Source: HGM11416 sp034104345 (GTDB taxonomy: Bacteria > Bacillota > Clostridia > Christensenellales > Borkfalkiaceae). Taken from it: 35,336 bases of DNA. Both the position numbers and the translations under genes were made by a program. The stretch lies in NCBI GenBank assembly GCA_034104345.1, contig JAXEDY010000024.1:1-35336 (forward strand), read 5' to 3'. The stretch's first letter is position 1, and each line of letters opens with the position of its first letter. Below are positions 15,270-24,345 of this stretch, piece by piece. Below the pieces are notes generated by a model that was not told where the DNA came from, made no database searches, and saw only the letters and a program-made list of their open reading frames with translations.

Positions 15270-15325
15270 GTTAAAACCCGCCGATTTTGAATAAAACGCC
15301 GAAAAATATTCTGTTTTTGTATATT

Positions 15326-16450
15326 TTAATTTTTTGCGTCAGCCCTTAAAGGCTTTTCTTTTTTGTTAAACGCTTTAATAAATTCGTTTGTTTGCGAATT
15401 ATAAAAATCTTTACGCGAACAACCCGCTCTGCCTCCTCCCGCGCATGCGCACGCACACGCGCACGACGATCCGCCGCCGCTGTGTCCGCTTCCCGAACTC
15501 GGTCTGCTGCCGTCGTCGTTTAAATAGGGCATCGATTTGCCTTTTCCGTCTACCCCGCGTTTGTTTCTTCTGCCGAAATACCAAAGCGGGCTATGCACAT
15601 GATAATAACCGAACCCGCCGCTGTAACCGCTTCCGTAATATCCGCGGTGGCTCGTGTAGCCGTCTTTGTGAATATACGAAAAAATAAGAACTGCAACGAA
15701 CGCGCCCGCGCCGATCGCAACCACGATAATGAAGGGCAGCATATCTATAAATCTTACGGACTTACTCGAATAATCCTGCGATAAATCGATGTTTTTAAAG
15801 AAAGAAAGCGGATATTTGACGGCAGTTTTAATGCTTTCGCCCGCTTTTAAATTCGTTTTTTCCCACAAAAGGTAACCGTCTTCTTCTTTTTCGGCGTTCG
15901 TATAAACAATCGATTCGTCGTTTTTCCATAAAACTTTTAAATTTTTAATTTCGATTTCATTAAACCAGCCGGGAATAAAACCGAATTCTATGGTATCTTC
16001 GTTTTTTGTTTTTGTAAAAATGCGTTTTTGCGTAAACGAAAATTCGATTTTTGCGGTTTCGCCGGCATAAAACTTACGCTTTAAATCGGCGCGCATAAAC
16101 GAACCGCTGTCCGAATAATACTCGGCTTTTTTAACGTCGCCGCCGAAAGTTATATCATAAACGTATTTGTTCGGAATACCTATTTTTACCCATTCGAGCG
16201 GACCTTCGCTTTTATCGTTTAAAACCTTCCATTCGATAGAATAGTTCATTTCAAGCGTGGCGTCGTTTTGCGGATCTATTGTAATTATGTAGCTTTGAAT
16301 TTCGTCGAGATAATTATTTAAACTCGGCAAATTGCCGTTTTCGTTTTCCGATTCGTCGCAGCCCGAAAGCGCGCCGACCGCAAAAACAAAAGTTACGGCA
16401 AGCGCCAAACTTGCGACGAGCGAAAAAATCTTTTTTATTTTTGTTTTCAT
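15326..16450 (-). CDS. Membrane lipoprotein with Cys-Ala repeat tail (candidate radical SAM substrate)
   Basis: The 374-residue protein has a lipoprotein signal (lipobox LSGC, Cys31), a beta-rich extracellular domain (about 45-218) loosely like DUF2207-type domains, one membrane helix (about 236-260, MLPFIIVVAIGAGAFVAVLI), then a Gly/Tyr/His-rich tail (265-290) and a basic linker (RRNKRG). The end is striking: SSCACACACAGGGRAGCS at 328-345, with C330, C332, C334, C336 and C344. If the N-terminus is outside, the tail is cytoplasmic. The gene follows a radical SAM/SPASM gene by 131 bases on the same strand, which suggests the Cys-Ala run is enzymatically modified, or that it binds metal. The ATG is preceded by AAGGAA. 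Function unknown. Confidence 0.8.
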   Translation of the reverse strand: MKTKIKKIFSLVASLALAVTFVFAVGALSGCDESENENGNLPSLNNYLDEIQSYIITIDPQNDATLEMNYSIEWKVLNDKSEGPLEWVKIGIPNKYVYDITFGGDVKKAEYYSDSGSFMRADLKRKFYAGETAKIEFSFTQKRIFTKTKNEDTIEFGFIPGWFNEIEIKNLKVLWKNDESIVYTNAEKEEDGYLLWEKTNLKAGESIKTAVKYPLSFFKNIDLSQDYSSKSVRFIDMLPFIIVVAIGAGAFVAVLIFSYIHKDGYTSHRGYYGSGYSGGFGYYHVHSPLWYFGRRNKRGVDGKGKSMPYLNDDGSRPSSGSGHSGGGSSCACACACAGGGRAGCSRKDFYNSQTNEFIKAFNKKEKPLRADAKN

Positions 16451-16501
16451 TTTTTATTCCTTAATTTCCGTTTTTTACCCTGCCCGTTTTTAAATTTTTC
16501 G

Positions 16502-16540
16502 CAAAAAGTTGGGCTATAGGTCGGTTATCGGCACTTTCGG
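16502..16540 (+). repeat. CTATAGG-loop repeat, copy 7
   Basis: AAAAAGTTGGGCTATAGGTC then GGTTATCGGCACTTT; AAAGT and ACTTT pair. It lies 42 bases past the radical SAM stop and 50 bases before the lipoprotein start, antisense to both, so it may reduce read-through between them. Confidence 0.78.
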
Positions 16541-16581
16541 CATTTTTGCTTATTGACTCTTTTTTGTTTAAAAATAAAAAA

Positions 16582-18027
16582 TCAAACCGAGCCGCCGCAA
16601 TCGCCGCCGCGTTTTTCAGTGCGGGTTTCGCCCCTTTTTAAATTTTTATCGCCGTTTAAACTTACGCCGTGCGTTCCCGCTTTAGCCCCAAGCAAACACT
16701 CGTTTTTGCTTTTAGCCGCAAACTTTCTTATTTCTTTCGTTCGCGCGCCGTTCCATATTTTATCCCAGTTTTGCGTTAACATATCGCCGAGCGGCTGCTC
16801 CGAAAGCCACGACTGGCAGGGAATAACCTTTCCGTCGGGCGAAATTGCCATATTCGAAAGGCAGGCACCGCATGCGGGAACGACCATATTTTGTTTTCTT
16901 AAATCGGCCGGATTTATCCACCCGGGTGAAGTAAACGTAACTTCCATATTTGCGGCTTTGGCGTATTTTTTTGCCGAAACAACAACTTCGGTAATTTTTT
17001 CCTGTGTTAAAGCGGTAATTTTCGACTGCTCGGTTTTTGCGCCGCCTTCAGGAATAAGCCCCGAACACGAACAATATCTTACGCCAAGCCGTTTAACGAA
17101 TTTAAGCGTTTCGTTATAATCGCCTGAATTTATCGAGCAAAGCGGCGTGTTCACGCTCGTATCGAGCCCCGCGCAAACCGCGTTTTGTATCCCTTCTACC
17201 GTTTTATCGAAAGTATCGGCGCCGACCAAAGCGTTATGAATTTCTTTGTTGTGCGAATAAAGGGTGACCTGCACGCTGTCGAGTTCGGCTTTATAAAGTT
17301 TTTGGCAAAGTTCGCTTGTTAAAAGCACGCCGTTGGTGTTAAGCCTTGTAACGAACCACTTCGAATATTCGATAAGTTCGGGCAAATCTTTTCTTAAAGT
17401 GGCTTCGCCGCCCGTAAAGGTTATCGACGGAATACCCGCTTTTCTGCATTTATCGATAATCTTTTTCCATTTTTCGGTATCGAGTTCGGGCGCGCCCGCA
17501 AGCGCCTGATTTTTGCAATAGCAATGCAAACATTTCTGATTGCAGTTCCAATGCCCGTCTTTTTCGATTGCCGCAACCATTAAATCCATTCGGTGCGGAG
17601 CAGACATAAATTTTGCGTAATCTTTAAGCGTGGTATACCCTATATCCGCCGCGGGAATTTCGCCTGCCGCAATCGTTTTAAAGGTTTCGAGCATATCGGC
17701 AAGATCTTTCGCAATAATATTTTTTGGCGTGCTTTTAAAGATTTTGCTTACGTTTTCAACCGTTTCGTCGGCAATTTCGTTTATGCGGTTGCTGCCTATA
17801 TCGAACCCGCCGCTGTTTTCGAGCCTTTCTAAAAATTCTTTAAGCAAAACCGCCCACGCGCTTTGAATCGGAATGAGCGAATAGCCGTTTATTATAAGCA
17901 CCCACGGCACGTTCGGCTTTAATTTTGCCGGCGGCACGAGATGCAGCCTTAACGCGCACGCCGACCTCGGATCGAGAGTGGCGGAATACACTTTGTCGCA
18001 CGTTTTTAAATATTTGTTAAGCTTCAT
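16582..18027 (-). CDS. Radical SAM protein with SPASM-like C-terminus
   Basis: The 481-residue enzyme has the [4Fe-4S] cluster motif CNQKCLHC (C162, C166, C169) followed by the GGE motif (FTGGEATLR, about 204-212), and a C-terminal SPASM-like cluster region: CGAC (C386, C389), SPDGKVIPC (C404) and C444. This architecture is known for enzymes that modify peptides and proteins (PqqE, anaerobic sulfatase-maturating and thioether-forming enzymes). The first 150 residues are unusual; a stretch at about 42-98 could be a PqqD-like peptide-binding unit, which is only a guess. The next gene on the strand encodes a protein with a CACACAC tail, the suspected target. The C-terminus ends in a basic/Gly segment with one more Cys (DCGGSV). 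The ribosome site is weak. Confidence 0.85.
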   Translation of the reverse strand: MKLNKYLKTCDKVYSATLDPRSACALRLHLVPPAKLKPNVPWVLIINGYSLIPIQSAWAVLLKEFLERLENSGGFDIGSNRINEIADETVENVSKIFKSTPKNIIAKDLADMLETFKTIAAGEIPAADIGYTTLKDYAKFMSAPHRMDLMVAAIEKDGHWNCNQKCLHCYCKNQALAGAPELDTEKWKKIIDKCRKAGIPSITFTGGEATLRKDLPELIEYSKWFVTRLNTNGVLLTSELCQKLYKAELDSVQVTLYSHNKEIHNALVGADTFDKTVEGIQNAVCAGLDTSVNTPLCSINSGDYNETLKFVKRLGVRYCSCSGLIPEGGAKTEQSKITALTQEKITEVVVSAKKYAKAANMEVTFTSPGWINPADLRKQNMVVPACGACLSNMAISPDGKVIPCQSWLSEQPLGDMLTQNWDKIWNGARTKEIRKFAAKSKNECLLGAKAGTHGVSLNGDKNLKRGETRTEKRGGDCGGSV

Positions 18028-18073
18028 TTGTTTAACCCGTCGTTTCGTTAATAAGTAGAAAAGGATAAACCGC

Positions 18074-18105
18074 GCCGATTATCGGCAGACAAACCGATAA
18101 CTCGG
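18074..18105. repeat. Two small hairpins after rng, possibly a decayed repeat
   Basis: GCCGAT-T-ATCGGC (18074-18086) and ACCGA-TAAC-TCGGT (18092-18105) are adjacent perfect small hairpins 12-43 bases past the rng stop codon. The first contains CGATTATCGGC, part of the window's repeat core, so it may be a degenerate member. No T run follows. Confidence 0.4.
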
Positions 18106-18116
18106 TATAACCGCAA

Positions 18117-19607
18117 TCAATATAGAATGCGCGCTTTATCCGGAAGATCCAAAACGACGTTGTCGTCGCCGCGCACGGTAAAACATTCCTGATGATACGT
18201 TTTGTGCGGAATAAGATAAATTCGCTTGTCTTTCCATATTTTCTGCACGTCTTTGCTTAATGCCCCGCGCTGAAAAATATACGCCATAATTTCTACGTTA
18301 AGGTCGATAATCGCGCTTTTATAGCCTTCGGCAAACACGTCGAGAAGCGCAGCGCGAATTTTTAAAATTATGTATTCGTTCGAATAAATTTCGCCCGAGC
18401 CTTTGCAATAAGGGCATTTTTTTACGAGCAGGGATATGCTTTCTTTGCGCTTTTTTTTGCGCGTAAATTCTACGAGTCCGAGCGGCGTCATTCCTATAAC
18501 GTTGCACTTTGCGCGATCTTTTTTTAAGGCTTCGGTAAGTTCTTCAACCACGCGCAATCTGTGATCTTCGCGCGACATGTCGATAAAATCAACGATAATA
18601 ATCCCGGCGATATTTCTTAGCCGCACCTGCCTTGCAATCTCGCGCGCGGCAAGCAGGTTTGTTTCGAACACGGTGCTTTCAAGGTCGTTTTCGCCGATAT
18701 AACTGCCCGTGTTCACGTCGATTGCGGTAAGCGCTTCCGTTTTATCTATAACGAGATACGCCCCGCTCGAAAGCTCTACCCTGTTATCGAGAAGCGAATC
18801 CACTTCGCCGCTTAAACCGAAGGCTTCGAACAAATCGCGACCGCCTTCGTATAAGGTAATTTTATTTTTAACTTCTTTGCGCTTTTCGACCGATTTTAAA
18901 ACGTCGTCGTAAAGCCGTTTTTCGGCAATATAAACCTTATCGATTTCCGAAGTGTAAACGTCGCGAAGCATGCGCACCGCAAGGTTGCCTTCGCTGTAAA
19001 CCACGTCGCCCACTTTGGCTTTTTTATAATTTTCGAGTGCGTCGAGATAAAGTTCCCTTAAATATCTTGCTTCGCTTTCTATGTCTTTTTTTAGCGCGGT
19101 TTCGCCGGCGGTGCGAACCACAAAACCGCCCTTTATTTTAAGCGCGGAAACGTATTTCGTAAGCCGCTCGCGCGAAGTTTCGTCGGTTATCTTGCGCGAA
19201 ACGCCTATAACGTCGAAGTTTGGCATATACACGAGATAGTGCCCCGCAAACGACAGATACGTTGTAAGTCTCACTCCTTTCGAACCGAACGGATCTTTGG
19301 CGGCCTGCACCATAATTTCGTCGTTTTCGGCAACGGAAAGAGTTTTGGGAACGTCGATTTCGTCTGCAATGTCTTTTTTATCGGCAAGCAAGTCGTCTGC
19401 GAACAAATATCCGTTTTTATCAAGCCCTACGTCTACAAAAGCCGCCTGCATTCCGTTTACCACGGCGGTTACGCGACCTTTGAAAATGCTTCCCGCAATA
19501 ACTTTGCTGTTTCTCTTTTCGATGTGATATTCGAGCAGTTTCCCGTCGCCTTCGAGCGCGGCTATTATGCTTCCGCAATATCCGTCGATATAAATATTCT
19601 TTGGCAT
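18117..19607 (-). CDS. rng: Ribonuclease G/E family endoribonuclease
   Basis: The 496-residue enzyme cleaves single-stranded AU-rich RNA in rRNA and mRNA processing. The N-terminal S1-like domain is visible (SIFKGRVTAVVNGMQAAFVD, then VGLDKNGYLF). The catalytic core contains AIDVNTGSY and IIIVDFIDM with the metal-binding aspartates, plus TPLGLVEFTRKKKRKES. The Zn-link CPYCKGSGE follows. I choose the ATG at 19607 with GAAGGA upstream; an upstream in-frame TTG (19628) has no such support. Length matches RNase G, without RNase E's long disordered tail. In many Clostridia this gene follows TIGR03960/DUF2344 genes, as here, and precedes the L21/L27 genes, which are absent here. Confidence 0.95.
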   Translation of the reverse strand: MPKNIYIDGYCGSIIAALEGDGKLLEYHIEKRNSKVIAGSIFKGRVTAVVNGMQAAFVDVGLDKNGYLFADDLLADKKDIADEIDVPKTLSVAENDEIMVQAAKDPFGSKGVRLTTYLSFAGHYLVYMPNFDVIGVSRKITDETSRERLTKYVSALKIKGGFVVRTAGETALKKDIESEARYLRELYLDALENYKKAKVGDVVYSEGNLAVRMLRDVYTSEIDKVYIAEKRLYDDVLKSVEKRKEVKNKITLYEGGRDLFEAFGLSGEVDSLLDNRVELSSGAYLVIDKTEALTAIDVNTGSYIGENDLESTVFETNLLAAREIARQVRLRNIAGIIIVDFIDMSREDHRLRVVEELTEALKKDRAKCNVIGMTPLGLVEFTRKKKRKESISLLVKKCPYCKGSGEIYSNEYIILKIRAALLDVFAEGYKSAIIDLNVEIMAYIFQRGALSKDVQKIWKDKRIYLIPHKTYHQECFTVRGDDNVVLDLPDKARILY

Positions 19608-19670
19608 ATATTCCTTCTTTTTTTGCAAAAGATTTTTTCTTTTTTAAGGTGATAATCACAAGCAAACTAT

Positions 19671-19704
19671 GCGATAATCGACCTATAGCCCCGCTTTTTA
19701 AAAA
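19671..19704 (-). repeat. CTATAGG-loop repeat, copy 8
   Basis: Minus strand AAAAAGCGGGGCTATAGGTC followed by GATTATCGCATAG; GCG/CGC pair weakly. It lies 52 bases past the DUF2344 stop and before rng. It is the only GGTCGATTA-type copy that is sense to the upstream gene. Confidence 0.72.
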
Positions 19705-19755
19705 TTTAGGCTGCACGTAAGAAGAAACGGCGGAACAAAAATTAAATGTTATTTA

Positions 19756-20379
19756 TTATTTTTCGAATTGTTTTACATATTCGTCGAAAGGGGTATCGGC
19801 CGCAAAAACTTCGGTTTTTATTATCTCGGTTATCTCTCCGCCGAAAAGCGATGTAAGTTTCGCCCCGAACGAGTCGGCGCGCAGAGTATCGTTGCCGAAC
19901 CCCAAAACCGCCACCGTTTTATCGCCGCGATTTTCAAGCGAATAAATGCGCGACCTTAAGTTTTTTTCGTTGCCTTTTTTGTCGGTAACGATAAAACTAT
20001 CCGAATTTAAAATTTCGTTTACGTCGAAAGGCGAAACGCCCTTAATTTCGTATTCCGCGCGAGTAATAGCGCCCGCTACGTTTACTTTTTTTATAACGTC
20101 GGTCGCGCTTAAACAAACAATTCCGTTTATCGAAAATTCGTTGAATTTTTTCATAAAAATCCGCGCGGGTTCTTCGGTATCGGCAAAACAATATTCGCAA
20201 AGCGACTTAATGCCCACGCCCATCGGCGCGTTCATATAAATATGCATGTGCGGGTTAAAACCCTTCGATTTAGTGATGTCTATATCGGCGCGGCGCATGA
20301 TTTTGCTTAAATGCCTTAGCGTATCGAGATGCGAAATATATTCGGCGCCGTTGGTTTTTGTATATTTAAAAACAAGCAT
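19756..20379 (-). CDS. DUF2344 (TIGR03936-family) protein
   Basis: The 207-residue protein starts with the family pattern FKYTKTNGAEYISHLDTLRHLSKIMRRADI and contains SKGFNPHMHIYMNAPMGVGIKS, both typical of the radical SAM-linked DUF2344 domain. The biochemical role is not established, but the domain is commonly encoded beside, or fused to, the TIGR03960-type radical SAM protein and near rng, which points to RNA or ribosome metabolism. Here it starts 4 bases after the stop codon of that radical SAM gene, so the two are surely cotranscribed. The ATG has a short GGA ribosome site. Confidence 0.9.
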   Translation of the reverse strand: MLVFKYTKTNGAEYISHLDTLRHLSKIMRRADIDITKSKGFNPHMHIYMNAPMGVGIKSLCEYCFADTEEPARIFMKKFNEFSINGIVCLSATDVIKKVNVAGAITRAEYEIKGVSPFDVNEILNSDSFIVTDKKGNEKNLRSRIYSLENRGDKTVAVLGFGNDTLRADSFGAKLTSLFGGEITEIIKTEVFAADTPFDEYVKQFEK

Positions 20380-20383
20380 AATT

Positions 20384-22195
20384 TTATCCTTTTTGTTCGG
20401 ATTTGCCCGCGTTTGCGGGAACGTCGCACTTAAAAACCCTTTGCATTCCGCAAGCCTTGCACCCGCTTAAACAACCGCCGCTTACTTTGTCGCAATAAGC
20501 CTTGTGCCGCTCGGAAAGCAAAAACTTTTTATCAACGAAAACGTCGATAAAATCCCATGGCAAAATTTCGTTTTCTTTAAATTCGCGGGTATAGTCTTCG
20601 GGTTTAAGCCCGTTTTCTTTTAAAGCGGCAATCCAATTATCGTATTTGAAATATTGTTGCCAGCCGTCGAAAACGCAGCCTTTTTTATACGCCGATTCGA
20701 TAACGCTACAAAGCCGCCTGTCTCCGCGCGCCAGAACCGCTTCGATTTGCGAAAGTTCGAAGTCGTTCCAACTGAAAGAAACGCCTTTTATAAAAAGTTC
20801 CTTTTTTAAAAGTTCTACTTTATGCAAAACTTCTTCTTTCGAAATCTGCTTTTCATATTGGAAGGGCGTAAAAGGCTTGGGAATAAACGTTGAAACGCTT
20901 ACCGAAACGCGGAGCGACCTTGCCCGCGACGGATTTTGCGCATAACTTTGTTTGATGCGCTTTACTATTGCGGGTATGCCCAGAATATCTTCATCGGTTT
21001 CGGTGGGCAGCCCCATCATAAAATAAAGTTTTATGCTGCTGTAACCCAGTTCGAACGCCGTATCTATTCCGCGTTGAATTTCTTCGTCGGTTATGTCTTT
21101 GTTTATAACGTCGCGTAATCGCTGTGTTCCCGCTTCGGGCGCGAAAGTAAGCGAACTTTGGCGCATAAACTTTGTAAAATTGCTTCTGAAACTGTCTATC
21201 CTGAGCGACGGAAGCGACATTTTTACGTCGGGAAGTTTTTCGTTTATTTCGTCTAAAAGGCGCGGAAGTTCGGGATAATCGCCCGTTGAAAGCGAATTAA
21301 GCGAAAGTTCGGAAAAGCCGCCGTTACGGCAAACCGAGCATGCTTCGCTTACCAAAGTTTCTACTTTGCGTTTGCGCACGGGGCGATATAAAAATCCCGC
21401 CTGACAAAATCTGCAACCGCGATAGCAGCCGCGCATAACTTCGATTATGGCGCGGTCGAAAACCGATTCGACGTTACCAACCCCGAATTGCTTTGGAAAA
21501 ATCGCGCCGTCGAGATCTTTGACGAGCGCTTTTTTAACCTTCGTTTTGCCTTTAAAGCACTTAACGGTTCCGTCTTCGTTATATTCGACCTGCATAAACG
21601 CGGGAACGTAAACCCCGTCGAGCAGACTTGCCTTTTGCAAAAATTCGCTTTTGGTTTTTGTTGCGAGTTTAAGTTCGGCAAGTTGTTTCATATCTTCTTC
21701 GCCGTCGCCTATGGTGAAAATATCGAAAAAGTCTGCCATAGGTTCGGGGTTACAAACGCAAGGTCCGCCCGCCTGAACCACGGGATATTCTTCGCCGCGG
21801 TCGCACGCTTTAAGGGGTATGCCCGCTAAGTCGAGCATATACAAAACCGCCGTATAACTCATTTCGTATTGAAGCGAAAAGCCGATCATATCAAAATCCG
21901 AAAGCGGCCGCTTATGCCCCAGCGAATAAAGTTTTATGTCGTTTTCTTTTAAAGCCGCACCGAAATCGGGCCAAGGCGCAAAGCACCTGTCTACGCACGT
22001 TCCTTCTACCTGTTTTATGCTTTCGCACACGATTTTTATGCCGATATTGCTCATTCCCACTTCGTAAACGTCGGGGAAGCATATACAATAGTTGAGTTTG
22101 TTCCACGGCATTATGGGTTCGCCCCACTCTCCGCCCGTGTATCTTGCGGGTTTTTCGACAGTAGGCAATATTTGTTCTATCGTTTTTTTGCTCAT
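20384..22195 (-). CDS. TIGR03960-type B12-binding/radical SAM protein
   Basis: The 603-residue protein has an N-terminal B12-binding-like region (about 30-170: YCICFPDVYEVGMSNIGIKI, VVQAGGPCVCNPEP, IGDGEED) and a radical SAM domain with the cluster motif CYRGCRFCQ (C257, C261, C264), LSLNSLSTGDYPEL, TFAPEAGTQRLRDVINK and YFMMGLPTETDED. The C-terminus is cysteine-rich (CLSGCKACGMQRVFKC), perhaps a further metal site. The reaction is unknown. The tight link with DUF2344 and rng is conserved in Clostridia. It starts 38 bases after the ligA stop. Confidence 0.92.
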   Translation of the reverse strand: MSKKTIEQILPTVEKPARYTGGEWGEPIMPWNKLNYCICFPDVYEVGMSNIGIKIVCESIKQVEGTCVDRCFAPWPDFGAALKENDIKLYSLGHKRPLSDFDMIGFSLQYEMSYTAVLYMLDLAGIPLKACDRGEEYPVVQAGGPCVCNPEPMADFFDIFTIGDGEEDMKQLAELKLATKTKSEFLQKASLLDGVYVPAFMQVEYNEDGTVKCFKGKTKVKKALVKDLDGAIFPKQFGVGNVESVFDRAIIEVMRGCYRGCRFCQAGFLYRPVRKRKVETLVSEACSVCRNGGFSELSLNSLSTGDYPELPRLLDEINEKLPDVKMSLPSLRIDSFRSNFTKFMRQSSLTFAPEAGTQRLRDVINKDITDEEIQRGIDTAFELGYSSIKLYFMMGLPTETDEDILGIPAIVKRIKQSYAQNPSRARSLRVSVSVSTFIPKPFTPFQYEKQISKEEVLHKVELLKKELFIKGVSFSWNDFELSQIEAVLARGDRRLCSVIESAYKKGCVFDGWQQYFKYDNWIAALKENGLKPEDYTREFKENEILPWDFIDVFVDKKFLLSERHKAYCDKVSGGCLSGCKACGMQRVFKCDVPANAGKSEQKG

Positions 22196-22233
22196 TTTTC
22201 TTTCTCGTCGGCTTTTTGCCGCGTGTTTCGTTA

Positions 22234-24213
22234 TTATTTTTTATCTCCGCTTAAAATCTGTTCGAATTCGTCTTCGGATATAACTTTTATACCCAAAGCG
22301 CGCGCTTTATCGAGTTTAGAGCCCGCTTCTTCGCCGGCAAGAACTAAAGTCGTAAGTTTGCTTACCGAACCTACCGCTTCGCCGCCTTCGGCTTCGATGA
22401 TTTTTTGCGCTTCGCTACGTTTATACTTTTTAAGGGTGCCGGTTAAAACGACTTTTTGCCCCGCGAATTTTTCGCCCGTAACCGTTTCTTCGTAAAACGC
22501 GGTTACGCCCGCTGCTTCCAACTTTTCAAGTCCGCTTACGTTAAGCGGATTTTCAAAGTATTCTATAACGTTTTCGGCGATAACGTCGCCAACGTCGGAA
22601 ACTTCTAAAAGTTGCTCTTTATCGGCGGATTTAAGCGCGGATAAACTTTTAAATTTTTTCGCAAGGTCTTTTGCCGTTTTTTTACCCACGCCTTCGATTC
22701 CGAGCGCGTAAATAAAACGTTCTAACGGGCGTTTTTTGCTTTTTTCTATCGCGTTTATCAGGTTATCCGCTTTTTTCTGCTGAAAACCTTCTAAATTTAC
22801 AAGGTCACCCGTTTTAAGCGAATATAAATCGGCGAACTGCCTGACGCTTAAATCGTCGTAAAGCGCGCTTGCGGTCTCTTTCGAAAAGCCGTCGATATCC
22901 ATTGCGTCTTTCTGCGCGAAGTTTGCAAGCGACAAAACCACGCGCTTTTTGCAATCTTTATTCACACAAAAAAGGTTTGCGCCTATTTCTTCTATTTTGC
23001 CGCCGCATTCGGGGCATTTATCGGGCGGAATTATCGGCGAATCGTCGATAATTTCGGTAGCGCCTAAAATTTCGGGAATAACTTCGTTGCTTCGGTGAAT
23101 TAAAACGCGACATTTTTTGGTTACGCCTTTGCGCTTTACGTCGTCATAGTTATTTAAAGTCGCTTTGCGCACCGTAACGCCGCAAAGGTCGACGGGATCT
23201 AAAATCGCAAGCGGCGTAAGTTTGCCCGTGCGCCCCACCTGCCACTTCACTTCGTTTAATATCGTGGTGGTTTCTTCGGGTTCGAACTTATAAGCGATTG
23301 CCCAGCGCGGGAATTTCTCGGTTTCGCCGAGCGTTTCGCGCAGAGCGAAATCGTTTATTTTTATAACAGCCCCGTCGGTTAAAACGTCTATTTTTTTGCG
23401 GTCGGTTTCTATTTCCGCAAGTGCGTTTATTATATCCTGCTCCGATTTTACGACTTTTAAATAATTAAAAACCTTAAACCCGTTTTCCTTTAAAAATTCG
23501 ACCGCCTGCGTTTGCGAAGCGACTATATTTTCGTCGATATAATTTACGTCGTAAAAATAAATTTCGGGCTTTCTTTTTTCGGTTACTTTCGGATCTAAAT
23601 TCCTTATCGCGCCCGCCGCCGCGTTGCGCGCGTTTTTAAGCGGCTCGTCGGCGGTTTTATTGTATTTTTCAAGCACCGAAAGGCGTATTATCGCTTCGCC
23701 CTTTACTTCTAACAATCCTTTATATTTAATGGTAAGCGGAAAACTTTTTATGGTTAAAACCTGAGCCGTTACGTCTTCGCCTTCTACTCCGTTTCCGCGG
23801 GTTGTTGCGCGAACAAACTTGCCGCCGCTATACGTTAAACACATCGTAAGCCCGTCGAATTTATATTCGACCGTGCAAACGGGCATTGTCCCGCCGCTTA
23901 TAGAATCAGCCCCCTTTTCTACGCGCGCGAAAAACGCGCGAAGTTCGTCTAACGAAGTCGCTTTATCCAAACTGTAAAGCCGCGCTATGTGTTTGTGCTT
24001 TTCAAACGCCGTTATCGGATCGCCGCCTACGCGTTTGGTGGGCGAATCGAAAAGCACTTCGCCCGTTTCGCTTTCTAACCTTTTAAGCTCGTCGTAAAGT
24101 TCGTCGTATTGCTTGTCGGCAACGGTCGGATTATCCAAAACGTAATATTCGTAAGCGTATCGGTTAAGAGTTTTTACCAAAAACTCCATCCGCTGTTTCT
24201 GATTATCTGTCAT
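22234..24213 (-). CDS. ligA: NAD-dependent DNA ligase
   Basis: The 659-residue enzyme seals nicks in replication and repair using NAD. In order: the Ia/NAD-binding region (YEYYVLDNPTVADKQYDELY), the adenylation domain with KxDG motif YKFDG (catalytic K118), the OB fold, a four-cysteine zinc finger (CPECGG, then CVNKDC), helix-hairpin-helix repeats (IEGVGKKTAKDLAKKF, EVSDVGDVIAENVIEY) and a C-terminal BRCT domain (FAGQKVVLTGTLKKYKRSEA). The usual EPKIDG is replaced by EYKFDG, which keeps the essential residues. It follows pcrA by 132 bases, the common Bacillota order. A repeat hairpin lies in the gap. The ribosome site is weak. Confidence 0.97.
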   Translation of the reverse strand: MTDNQKQRMEFLVKTLNRYAYEYYVLDNPTVADKQYDELYDELKRLESETGEVLFDSPTKRVGGDPITAFEKHKHIARLYSLDKATSLDELRAFFARVEKGADSISGGTMPVCTVEYKFDGLTMCLTYSGGKFVRATTRGNGVEGEDVTAQVLTIKSFPLTIKYKGLLEVKGEAIIRLSVLEKYNKTADEPLKNARNAAAGAIRNLDPKVTEKRKPEIYFYDVNYIDENIVASQTQAVEFLKENGFKVFNYLKVVKSEQDIINALAEIETDRKKIDVLTDGAVIKINDFALRETLGETEKFPRWAIAYKFEPEETTTILNEVKWQVGRTGKLTPLAILDPVDLCGVTVRKATLNNYDDVKRKGVTKKCRVLIHRSNEVIPEILGATEIIDDSPIIPPDKCPECGGKIEEIGANLFCVNKDCKKRVVLSLANFAQKDAMDIDGFSKETASALYDDLSVRQFADLYSLKTGDLVNLEGFQQKKADNLINAIEKSKKRPLERFIYALGIEGVGKKTAKDLAKKFKSLSALKSADKEQLLEVSDVGDVIAENVIEYFENPLNVSGLEKLEAAGVTAFYEETVTGEKFAGQKVVLTGTLKKYKRSEAQKIIEAEGGEAVGSVSKLTTLVLAGEEAGSKLDKARALGIKVISEDEFEQILSGDKK

Positions 24214-24269
24214 ATCTTTATAATTTTTGCTTTTTCGCCGTTTTATTATTCGCGTCCGTTTTACTTATT

Positions 24270-24315
24270 AAAAAGGTGAAGTGCGCGATAACGGGCGTAT
24301 AGCCCCACTTTTTTT
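24270..24315 (-). repeat. CTATAGG-loop repeat, copy 9 (GCCCGT variant, after pcrA)
   Basis: Minus strand AAAAGTGGGGCTATACGCCC followed by GTTATCGCGCACTTCACC. AAGTG/CACTT pair, and GGGC/GCCC can form an inner hairpin. It is sense to pcrA and about 31 bases past its stop codon. Confidence 0.78.
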
Positions 24316-24345
24316 ATTTTTTTCATAATTTTACGCGGATGCATT

